From: Norana najaformis
Lineage: Eukaryota > Annelida > Clitellata > Crassiclitellata > Hormogastridae
Assembly: GCA_964023275.1 (NCBI GenBank)
Contig: OZ029927.1
Coordinates: forward strand, 9,161,720-9,225,719
Direction of reading: 5' to 3'
DNA: 64,000 nucleotides
Made by a program: the position numbers and the translations under genes
Notes under the pieces: generated by a model
Databases searched by the model: none
What the model saw: only the letters and a program-made list of their open reading frames with translations
What the model was told of the DNA's origin: nothing
Shown: positions 46,336-55,882 of the stretch, piece after piece
How positions within the stretch are numbered: position 1 is the first letter of the stretch
How the letters are laid out: each line of letters begins with the position of its first letter

Positions 46336-47087
46336 ATCATACGTATGTGTCTGGTGTCTGTGTGTGAGATGAGCATTTTTGCCAAATTAATAAATGAATA
46401 CTTACTCAGTCATTCACAAACTCTCTAACTCACTGATTTTTATTTTCTTTTTATTCCAGGTCAGTTGCATACTTGATCACACCAATTATTGTAATTAATT
46501 AACTGCAATTGAATATTGTTGAATCTAACCGAGTGGTAAACCTAATCGTTGCGTTAATTAGCCAAATGCTTTGGAAATCATCCTTTCCATCTGGCGATTG
46601 AATAGGTAAATCACGATTATCTGCAGCTTATAACACTTGCTATTCACTGTATTACTTTTTGCTACTCTTGCTGGTCACTAGAAGGCACCTCTAAAACCAT
46701 GGACAACACCAAGAAGTATAAAATAAACAAGGACAACAAGTTTCTGACCAATAACAACATGAAGAATAGCAACAGTCCCAAAGCAGCTATATATAGATAT
46801 ATATTGCTACATACGGCGTGTTAGATATATTGGCGGGAAAGCCGACCTTACAAAAGGTGTTTGTAACTTTGGCTCATTTGTTGGTCGTTCGCGATCATTT
46901 GTTGGTCGTCCTCGATCATTTGTTTTTAGATTAGTCGTGTTTAGTTTCCCTGCGCATATGACTTGTTCGGTTCGTCGGGACTGTTGTTATTCCATCTTTC
47001 CCGTTTTCCGTCACCGTGTGTTGGTGGGCATTTAGTTTTCTCTTCGTGAGGATTTTCGCTAGTTTGATCGCCGTCTGAGATCGAAAT

Positions 47088-47422
47088 TCCCCCCAGAACT
47101 GCGACGTTTTCTGACCCATCATACAAACTCTTCGATGCTCATCCACTTTCAATTTCTGCTTCGGCCTTTCACTCAAAACTGAAATCATGCCTCTTTCACA
47201 GCTCCTATCCTGACACCTCTTCTTCCTCTTATCACTCTCTCCTCTCCAACCCAAACACCACGCCCCATAGCTGCCACGCTGTCTCTGCGTCTGATTTTTG
47301 GATCTTGAAGTGGAACCGAACTCTTTTGCCGATCGATTTTGTTTTGACTGTGCGTCTGTGAATAAGCTGGACCCCGCGGCGCGGCTTTCTTGGTCGCTGT
47401 AGAAATCTCGGAATTACGATTA
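47088..47422 (+). mobile_element. retroposon inserted only in unit 2
   Basis: Unit 1 reads GAGATCGACGTCTTC at 36,046. Unit 2 has GAGATCGA, about 335 bp of extra DNA starting AATTCCCCCCAG, then CGACGTCTTC, with CGA on both sides. The insert ends AATCTCGGAATTACGATT, like the repeat at 4185-4275. The minus-strand frames inside it have no domain. A short retroposon is the likeliest explanation. Confidence 0.55.
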
Positions 47423-49029
47423 CGACGTCTTCTTGTTCGACATGACTTATATGACTTTTGTAAGCAGCTTAGGATTTAGATATGTTATCCTAAAGCCCAT
47501 ATCATATTAAGATCTGTAGACAACCTGTATATTGCAACGATATGTATAACGGTTTTCACCATCTGTCCCCGATGGCTGTTCCCCAGTTGATTGATGACTG
47601 TGTCCATGGATTGCCATAAATTTGAATATCTGACCCATCGGGTTAACGTAGAATCAGCCTTCGAATCTATTGATGAGGCATTTTGCAAAATTTCAGTCGT
47701 GTTTACGTTAGATTAGACTGCATTGGATTGCATTTCCGTATTGAACTGCAATGGATTGGCTTTTCCAACAGATTATAATTTTTACTACGATTTCGCTTTG
47801 AGTGAACATCGTTTAACGACATAGGAATGAGGGCGCTATAGAAATCATTAGATTAGTCTGGTTTAGATTAGATTAGATTACGATATGTTATTTAGCTTCT
47901 GCTGAGAGAGGTTTCGACTTCTGCTGTTTCTGGAGGCCAAGTTCATGGCGCTCTCTCAACATAAATCAGTTTAACCTTGACTCGATTGTCCTTGAAAAGG
48001 ATAAACCTGTATACTATAACTTATATACCATAGCTTATATACTATATACTATGACTATATACAACAAACGTGGCTAGCACGCTGATAACCAGACGTTTGA
48101 TGTAGACAATCATCATCGATTCTCACGCCAGATGGCATGCGGTCTTTGAACTCTGAACATGGTGTCAACTATTACTCTGTCGGGGAATCCGTGGGTTGGG
48201 CTCTACGCGTGGGAGCCCGCCATTGGTGACTTCTCTAGTTGTCTGAGTATTGTTTGCTTACTGATGAAGCCTTTTGCTGTTAATACACTTCAACGTCATG
48301 TAGAGTAGCGTAGATAGCGCATCTGATTAGTTCCTGCTGAAGTGTTGCTATACAAATTTCTGATTTCAATCTTAATCGCACAGCGATAAATGCCATTATG
48401 TTTCACTCCGAGTTTATTGCCAGATTAGTGTCTCGTCTTACCAGATATTGCCTTAGGAGTGTCAATCGTGGTGAACTTGCAAAAGATATCTGGCAAAGCA
48501 TAACTTATCTCGTGTTTCCATGATAGAAACCTGTGATGTTGTCCTCGAGAGCTGGCCTCAATCTCGTTACTAAGTTTAGTGTCATCCCATTATGTCATCT
48601 TGTCTGGACCTTATAATTAGTGTCTTTTGGTCTCGATACCAAATTACTTGATTTGCAGATTTGTTCTATTGTTAGCGGTTTGGTTGATAAGGCGAAAGGC
48701 AGTCGCAGGAAAGTTAATTAACTTCAGCTGAGTGGATGTTACGCACGGTTGGCGGTTGTAATTCTAATAGTATTGTAATCAGAAATTATAAAGCACCGCT
48801 TCAAGGTAGCCTCGTCAGAGACCCTCCCGGTCCGACGTCCCAGAACTGGGGAATAATGCGGCCTTCGAGTGTTTGCGGAAGATGGAGGGGGAGAGGGAGC
48901 GAAGCTCCTGTCGAAGGTCGGCAGGTAAGACATTCTAGTAATAGCAAAGCTTAGCGGTGGCAGTTCGAGCTAGAGAGACGGCGAGATCGCCGTGAACCGA
49001 CGAACGCAGTGCTCTGCGGCCAGGAAATG

Positions 49030-49100
49030 GAACAGTCATCTCGTCCACAACGGGATACCATCCGAGAATGCGATGGAAGGAAGGCAGAGCAAGTATCCGA
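49030..49100 (-). pseudogene. stray UGT Q-type coding fragment
   Basis: Contains CATCTCGTCCACAACGGGAT and ACCATCCGAGAATGCGATGG, followed by AAGGAAGGCAGAGCAAGTAT. This is nearly identical to Q1 39,622-39,686 (the coding segment for IPALPSFHRILGWYPIVDEM), but it lies downstream of Q2 and outside any complete gene. It is a relic of a rearranged Q copy. Confidence 0.75.
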
Positions 49101-49365
49101 TTCTATTGTGCTTGAGACGATAAATCCTTCAAATTCAGAAGGAAGTTCAAGTTAAGAACGTGTAAAAGTTTTACTTTGCCGATTTAACCAATTAAGTGGA
49201 TCATTTGCATGCAATGAAATTTCTATGAATAAGCAGTTATGAGTGTGTTTTCGTGTTCAGAGTTGAGCAAGTTACTGTTATCCGAGCTTCAGTTTTTGCA
49301 ACCACTAGAATTGTATTATTAAGCCGCATTCAGCATAATTTCAAGTTCACAGTAGTGTACGTTTT

Positions 49366-50961
49366 TTAACCGAGTTTCAATTTTTGCAAGCCCTGCTTGT
49401 TCTCAGACATGGTTCGCTTTCTTGTTAATTCGGGTTTTGCGTACCAGAATCTACGAAGCACCAGAGCCGCCAGATATTTAGTCAGAACGGCAAAGGCTAA
49501 ACCCAAGATCACCAGCACTCCGAAAACATCCAGCATCAAAAACTGACAGAACGACAGATCCAGAGCCTTGGAACGCAGATGACTTCCACCATATTTGATC
49601 ACGTGCTCGATCCAGTGGACCGCCTTCTGTCGACCAGTTAACGGCTCATCTCTGAAAATCTCGGACGCCCTTTTGATTGCCTTCTTGTACTTTTGATTGT
49701 TCAGAACCTCTTCTATGGTTGTAAAGAGCTCGCCAGACGTGAATGTGAATATGTTCAGCTTGATGCCGTAGCCTTTTTCGTGTGCCAGTTGACAGTTCAT
49801 CTCCTGGTCGGCAAACATCGGAAGCCCGACGAAAGGAATGCCGTGGTAGAGCATCTCGTATTGTCCGCTGTTGCCGCAGTGCGTTATGAACAGTCTGGTA
49901 TTCGTGTGGCCAAGCAGGTCGTTCTGTGGCAACCATGAGGACAGTTTCACGTTTTTCGGGACGATGACCCCCTCACTCGGTAGTTCCATTCGGGCGACCA
50001 CCGTCTGTTTCACACGCGAGAAGGCTTCGAAAAACTTCTGGATCGTGTTCTGGGGTATATGACGTATCATGGAACCGAGGCTCATCACAACAATACCGTG
50101 TTTGTTTTCGTTGAACAAGGCTTCCCACTCTGGTTCCAAAGTCTCTGGCGGTCTGGTGGATATTCCGGGGACCGGAACAAGATATGGAAAGGCTGGCAAC
50201 GGGACCCCCATGTGGTAGTCGATATCAGTGAGAATCAGTTCCGACTGCCGTACGAGCTCCTTCCACGAGTGAAGTTCAGGAGCATACATTTGAAGAAGGG
50301 TTGTGTTGCGAGCACCAGGATATAGTACTGACGTTTCAGCAATAATGAAGGTAACTAAATTCGTTATCCTACCTGTAATAGTCATCTCGTCCACAATGGG
50401 ATACCATCCAAGGATGCGATGGAAGGAAGGCAGAGCAGGTATTCGTAATTCCCATGGCAACAATATTGTGGCCATAGAAAGGAAAGGTATCTCGAGATGC
50501 CGAGTCAGGATCAGATTGCAAGGACAGTAGACGAACGGTTCCAGAAACGCTAGATCGAATTTGATTTCCTTGGCTCTACGCTTGAATGCTTCGTCTTGCA
50601 TCATAAACGTACAGTCACGGTTTACCATTAACGATGCGAGGTATTCAGGAGATGCCTGATCGAAAGTAACTTGCGCCAATGCCTTATCGAAGTCGTCTGT
50701 CAGTCCATATACCACATCGTCTGGTATGTGGTAGTAGAGTATCTTAATTCCGAGTCTCTCCAGCTTCTCAGGATTTTCTAAACGCGATCCCATTGCCATG
50801 TAGACTTCGTGACCTCTGGCGATCAATTCGGAAGCTACTGCAGACTGGACCATTACGTGACTTCTGAACTGCGGTCCGGACATAATGATTTTCGATCCGA
50901 CAGCTTCATCTGGTCCTAAGAAACTCAGACAGGCGAACACTGTGAAAACAAGGAACTCCAT
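49366..50961 (-). CDS. UDP-glycosyltransferase Q2
   Basis: An intronless 531-residue UGT from the ATG at 50,961, which matches the start of Q1 and Q3. An in-frame ATG at 50,994 would add 11 residues before the signal peptide, but it falls inside the conserved upstream block and is not shared. Signal peptide 1-22, His35 (RSH), Glu141 (FLEPF) at the Asp-partner position, signature 343-386 (SSWLPQNDLLGH, LFITHCGNSG, YHGIPFVGLPMFADQ), anchor about 474-503. The tail ends LQKLKLG, with the KxKxx ER-retrieval motif. It differs from Q1 mainly by scattered substitutions and in the tail before the retrieval motif (ELTRKRTMSENKQG). Substrate is unknown. Confidence 0.94.
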   Translation of the reverse strand: MEFLVFTVFACLSFLGPDEAVGSKIIMSGPQFRSHVMVQSAVASELIARGHEVYMAMGSRLENPEKLERLGIKILYYHIPDDVVYGLTDDFDKALAQVTFDQASPEYLASLMVNRDCTFMMQDEAFKRRAKEIKFDLAFLEPFVYCPCNLILTRHLEIPFLSMATILLPWELRIPALPSFHRILGWYPIVDEMTITGRITNLVTFIIAETSVLYPGARNTTLLQMYAPELHSWKELVRQSELILTDIDYHMGVPLPAFPYLVPVPGISTRPPETLEPEWEALFNENKHGIVVMSLGSMIRHIPQNTIQKFFEAFSRVKQTVVARMELPSEGVIVPKNVKLSSWLPQNDLLGHTNTRLFITHCGNSGQYEMLYHGIPFVGLPMFADQEMNCQLAHEKGYGIKLNIFTFTSGELFTTIEEVLNNQKYKKAIKRASEIFRDEPLTGRQKAVHWIEHVIKYGGSHLRSKALDLSFCQFLMLDVFGVLVILGLAFAVLTKYLAALVLRRFWYAKPELTRKRTMSENKQGLQKLKLG

Positions 50962-50982
50962 AACTGTATACTGAAACAGCTC

Positions 50983-51005
50983 GCAACTCTGCATCCTTTA
51001 AAAGG
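50983..51005 (-). promoter_or_regulatory. conserved upstream block of Q2
   Basis: CCTTTTAAAGGATGCAGAG and then TTGC on the minus strand, 21 nt before the ATG at 50,961, aligned with the Q1 and Q3 blocks. TTTCAGT follows on the gene side. Confidence 0.4.
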
Positions 51006-51499
51006 CATGAAATTTTATTCTTAGGATGCGTTGATTCTTTGCATCGGTTCTTTTATATGTTTTCCTCGCCTACGCTACTTCAAGCTTTCGTTTGTAGTTT
51101 TGCCAGGTCCCGGCAAAGTATTGGTTTACGTCTGCTTTAAAACAGAAACCAGTCAACATTAAATCAGATGGTTTTTTGTAATATCGCACGATGCTTTTTT
51201 TCAGTCATCTGAACATCGGTTGGTTCGACCAAGGTTAACTAGACGGGAGCGCATAACTCTTCGGATGTTATGATTTTAATTTCTTGCAGTAGTTTTTCCG
51301 TACCTTTCCTTGCTAATATATGAATGATCTTTTGGGCATCTGTGTTGTTTTTTTATGGATTAGTTGTAACGGATTTGTTGTTAAATTCACACACGTATCT
51401 CTGCGTTATAGTCTGTTTAACGTGGCCGGGGGCCGTTTGTTTTGCTTGGTTACTGGTGGTGCTTTTTCATTTCGGTAATCTGTGGTGCTGCTGTTCTTT

Positions 51500-53480
51500 G
51501 ATACCAGTGACATTTTTCCCATCCTGTGTTTAATGCAAATTCGCGTAGAACATCTTCGACTGTTGTTTCCTTTTGTTAGTGATATTGGTATAAATCCTCG
51601 ATCACTTACAACTCAGTGTCTGGATATTGGTCAATTAAATATTTGTAATCTTGGACATAAAGCAAGAGGTTTGCATAATTTGCTTTGTGAATATTGGTTA
51701 CATATAGTTGCCTTTGCTGAGAACTGGCTTCAGCCCAGTGATACATCAGCATTCATTTGTGATCTTACTCTCCCAAACATTTCTATCCTGCATAAGCTTT
51801 GGTGCACTAGTAAAGGTGGATATTTGCTTTACTTTTAGATCGTATGTACCACTGCATAGGTTCATATTTCCTATTCCAGCACCCATGTCATTTGAGGTCC
51901 TGGGTGTTGCTCTTATTTCTGGCAACAAGCACGTATTGCTTATGAACAGCTATCTTTCACTATTCCTCTCTCTGACTGAGTTTTTGAATTAATTTCAGCT
52001 AGTACTTGAAAATTTGATTTCCTCCTTATCTGAACTACTGTTATGGGTAACTTTAATATGCATCTTGACTTAGCTGGTCATTGTTCTTCAGCATTTCTTT
52101 AATTTTTGAAAAATTGGAATAAAATAATTGGTTACCTTTTCAACTCATAAGAAAGATCATGCCCTAGATGTCCTGATTATTTGTTCTGATTCACAATTGC
52201 TTCATTCGGTCGCTCCCATTGAATCATATCTTTAACACCATATTGTGATTCCATTTTCTCGAAGTTGGACTTTTCATGTAAACCTTCTCCAGCTACAAAA
52301 CTGCTACATTTCGCTCTTGGCATGAAATTGATTTAAATAAACTACAGCATGGTATCTTGGAATCTCCAATATGATTATACAATACAGACAGCTAATGAAC
52401 TGGCTCTGGAGGTCTAGACTACTTTAGCTGACTCCTTGACAGGCAAATTCCTTTCATAGAGTGGTAGGGATCATATTACAGCCTTGGAATACTTCTGCTA
52501 TTTCTGAAGTCAGGCGTTGCAGGAGTCACTTTAAGGGTCGGTGATGCCACTCTCGTCTTCCCTCGGATCACCTGCAGCGATTAAATTTGCTAAATATGCA
52601 GATTTTGACAGACGAAACTAGTCGTTACACAAGTTTGCACTGTTGCTTAAGTTTAAGCAACAGTGCAAACTTGTGTAACGACTAGTTTCGTCTGTCAAAA
52701 TCTGCATATTTAGCAAATTTAATCGCTGCAGGTTCTACGTCACCAAAATCCCGTGGTTGGTCTTCAATAAGTTATATCATCGGGATAATTTAAATTTATC
52801 CCCTATTACGTTCACAATTACCTGTGATGTTGCAAGTAAATTTCTGATCTTTTAAGGACACAAATTTCTGGGATAAGACTGCATTTATTGGGTTGGGTTC
52901 TCAGCATTGGAAAATTTCTTCATCTTCTGTCTTAGACCACTTTCAGCCAGCAACTCTTGCTGAGGTTCTAAAATTTATCTTTCCTCTCCTAACAAAAGCT
53001 GTCTCCTTAACACTATTCCTACGATCCCGTTGAAAGAGTACTATTACATCAATTTTCAATTCTCATTAGATGAGGGAACCTTCCCGTTTGCTTTTACTAA
53101 TGTCATAGCTCATCCTCCGTTATAAGAAACTTGTCTTACCCCAGCAATCTGTCCATTTACAGAACCATCTCAACTCTTAATTTTGTATCGAAATTTTTTG
53201 AACGGGTAGTAATGGATCGTATGCAAACTCACCCTTTCTTCCCATTCAGTCTGCATACAGTAAGTTTCATTCATCAGAATCCGCCTTTTCACTGTTCATA
53301 TTGACATTATATCCTCTACGGATAAGGGTAGGGTAGCAGCACTGTTCTTCTTGACTTCTCTGCCATTTTTGGTCATGTGACTCATTCAATTCTTTTGCAT
53401 CGTCTTCAGCATTAGTTTGGGATTTCGGGTCTAGTCCTATATTGATTTTCTTCATATCTCAGTCCACCCACTCAATCAGT
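51500..53480 (+). pseudogene. decayed CR1/L2-like LINE between Q2 and Q3
   Basis: The endonuclease start is visible at 51,600-51,840 (LDIGQLNICNLGHKARGLHN, IVAFAENWLQPSDT, KGGYLLYF). Later parts are visible in changing frames: SRLPSDHL near 52,550, a Lys/Arg-rich connector near 52,650-52,790, and reverse-transcriptase motifs near 53,130-53,450 (IYRTISTLNFVSKFFERVVM; LLDFSAIFGHVTHSILL, matching motif A; FGISG). The copy ends at the region after motif A, so the catalytic YxDD part is missing. Many stops and shifts show that it is old. Confidence 0.75.
52570..52733. repeat. perfect palindrome, 81-bp arms, 2-bp spacer
   Basis: The left arm 52,570-52,650 and right arm 52,653-52,733 are exact reverse complements, separated by GT. 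The right arm continues the LINE in sense orientation (KFKQQCKLV region). The left arm is its inverted copy and replaces the expected LINE sequence after SRLPSDHL. Confidence 0.95.
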
Positions 53481-53489
53481 GTATTTAAA

Positions 53490-53690
53490 TAGTAATTATT
53501 CGTATTATTGTCATATTGTCGCTATTATCATTCATCATTTTCACCACTGTCACTCATTATTGTCACTATTGTCATAACTAATTGTTGTTAGTTCCCACTA
53601 TTGTCACTCGCTATTTCACTATTGTCACTCGCTTTTGTCAATATTGCATCATTGTTTTCACTATTGTTACTCACTATAGGATAAAGCAAC
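53490..53690. repeat. CACTATTGT minisatellite
   Basis: Variants of CACTATTGT/CACTCATTATTGT repeat about fifteen times, with interruptions. Confidence 0.75.
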
Positions 53691-53699
53691 ATTTCAGTC

Positions 53700-55882
53700 G
53701 AGTTTAGGATTTTGACTGTTATTTAACATTACGTGATTTGTGATAAAATGATAACTGCGCTATAGAAGTCATCAGATTAGATTAGATTACAATGTTATTT
53801 CGAGTTCTGCTGATTGAGAAGGCCATACCAATGGCGTTCTCCCACCAAAATTCCATGTAATTCTGAACAGTTGTTTTCACAGATGAACCAAAAACTGACA
53901 GTAAAAAGTGATTGATTTGCAAGACGTTTAGTCCTAAGGTTGAAGGCTCATTCGACACTGATAGCCAGACGCTTAATGTGGACATTGATCACGATTCTCA
54001 TACTAGATGTCATGCGGTCGTCGAAATTAAAGGAATGTTTCACATTATTCTTTGGACCCAATTTAAGAATTCTGCAGTAGGCACGTGAACCAAATATCAG
54101 TGTGACCTTGGCTGGATCGTCCCTTGGATACATCTTTTTGGCCCATATATATATATATATTTATATACTGAATGGAGTCAAATACAGCAAACAGGGGTGT
54201 GGCAAGGACACTGATTGCCAGACGCTTAATGTGGACATTCATCACGATTCTCATACTAGATGTCATGCGGTCGTCGAACTCTGAACAAGGTATCAGTTAT
54301 CACTCTGGAGAGGATCCGTGGGTTCCACTCTACGCGTGGGAATCCCCATTAGTGACTAACATAGTTATCTCAGCATTTTTTTCTTACTGGTAAACATATT
54401 TGCTGTTAATAAATTGTAACGTCATGTAGAGTAGCTCTGAATTGTTTCTGTTGAAGTGGCTTATACACATTTCTGATTACAGTCTTGATTGTACAGTTAA
54501 CAAATACCATTGATGTTTGATTCAATGACTTTATTGTCAGAAGATGTCTGGTCTTACAAGAAATTGCTTTAAAAGTGTAAGTCGCAGTAAACTGGCAAGA
54601 AAAATATGGCATAGCGTAGCTTACCACGAGATTCCATGATAGAATCCTGTGATGTTTGGCCTCTAGAGCTGGCCTCAATCTCGTGGCTAAGTTTGGCCTC
54701 ATCCCTCATGACGTCTTGCCTAGGCCTAATGATTTGTGGCTTTGGGCCTCGATACAAGAATACTTGAGTTGGCAGTTTGTTCTATTGTTAACAAAGTGAT
54801 TTTTCTTTCGGTTCACATCACGCAGTGGCAGACGCAGGGAAGTTACACATATGCCACCAGTGCTAATGTGAGGCTCGAAGCCAGCTGGTTAGAGCCCTCG
54901 TCCGTGTAATACCATGCATCCTGACACTTCTTCAACCTCCTTTTGGTCGGTTAGTGAGTTCCAACGCAATTTGGAAAGTTGAAAAGAATCCTGTCGTTGG
55001 ATTGTTGCGATAGTACTTGCGCCTCGGTCGAATGAGCCTTCAACCTTAGGACTACACTTCTGAGGAGCTTCTACATAGGGATATAAGGCAATGATGACTT
55101 TTGTAAGTTACATTCACCTTTACTTATTTTGCCGAGATTGTGAGCTGGAATACTAGAGTTACAGAAGAATTTCAAACACATTCTTATTTAAAAGAATCAT
55201 TCGGGCGGGAGGTGACCATTAATCTTGCCGACAGACATACAATAGGCCGACAAACCAGAGACCATCACTACGTAGGGGCTCAGCGAAAGCGCTAAGTGTT
55301 ATGCCACAAATATTCTTGCCCTTCAAGTGGTAAATTTAAAAAAAACTTAGCGTAGAAAATTCAACACATGCAATTGTAAATAAAATTTGAAATGACGAGT
55401 ATTTCTTATCATTATTATAATTCCTTTGTCCGAGGTAGAACTGATCCATGAGGAGTTTTTTAAAATTTCCATGACAGATAAAAACACGTGGAACTGATAA
55501 ATCGCGTTCTCTGTTGTCGTATTGTTGCTGTTCGTTTTATTTTATTGCTGTTGTTGTGTCTTTGCTGTGTTGTCATTGTGTTGTTGTGTTGCAAATGTGT
55601 TCCTGTTGTTGCAAGTCTTGTTCGCTTAAACATCACTTATTCGAATATTCTGACAAAAATAATACTTCCAAGTGAGCGTGCTCAACAATGTCAATCTCGT
55701 TGCTGTGATCCTGTTTGCGTTTCAGACACGAGATCCGGCAGATTTCGAGGGATGCTCATATAAAGGTCATAAAAAGTTTAATTTCTACAGTTCAACCTTT
55801 ACGTTGGTCAGCAACAGCTCCGGAATTCTACTATTAAACCATAATCAATATGGCTTTGCGCTACCAGTCAGGCACGTTTCTG
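53700..55882. other. P-flank remnant and 3' flank of Q3
   Basis: Contains a TTAGATTAGATTAC repeat end near 53,780, a 70-bp direct repeat (53,956-54,025 and 54,209-54,278, two mismatches), a repeat-E-like module near 54,290-54,350, a decayed SINE-B at 54,880-55,075 and a GTT-rich tract at 55,520-55,620. Short frames are not supported as genes. Confidence 0.5.

Larger units (their letters stand above)
45769..49365. other. 5' flank of P2 and 3' flank of Q2
   Basis: Collinear with 34,706-38,600, with SINE-A (46,150-46,335), a private insertion (47,088-47,422), a TTAGATTAGATTAGATTA repeat end near 47,870 and a repeat-E-like module near 48,145. About 49,030-49,100 is a displaced fragment of UGT coding sequence (CTCGTCCACAACGGGATACC, GATGCGATGG order), matching Q-gene codons near 190-175. 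Confidence 0.5.
43310..51350. repeat. tandem duplication unit 2 (P2 + Q2)
   Basis: Repeats the order of unit 1: the 43,318 segment, the P gene, its flank with SINE-A, the Q 3' flank and the Q gene. Only about 350 bp of the Q upstream flank is left. It lacks the transposon found in P1 and carries a private insertion at about 47,088-47,422. Confidence 0.75.

Noticed and set aside
50962-50994. Earlier ATG for Q2, adding 11 residues
   Set aside because: Not shared by Q1 or Q3, would precede the signal peptide, and overlaps the conserved upstream block.
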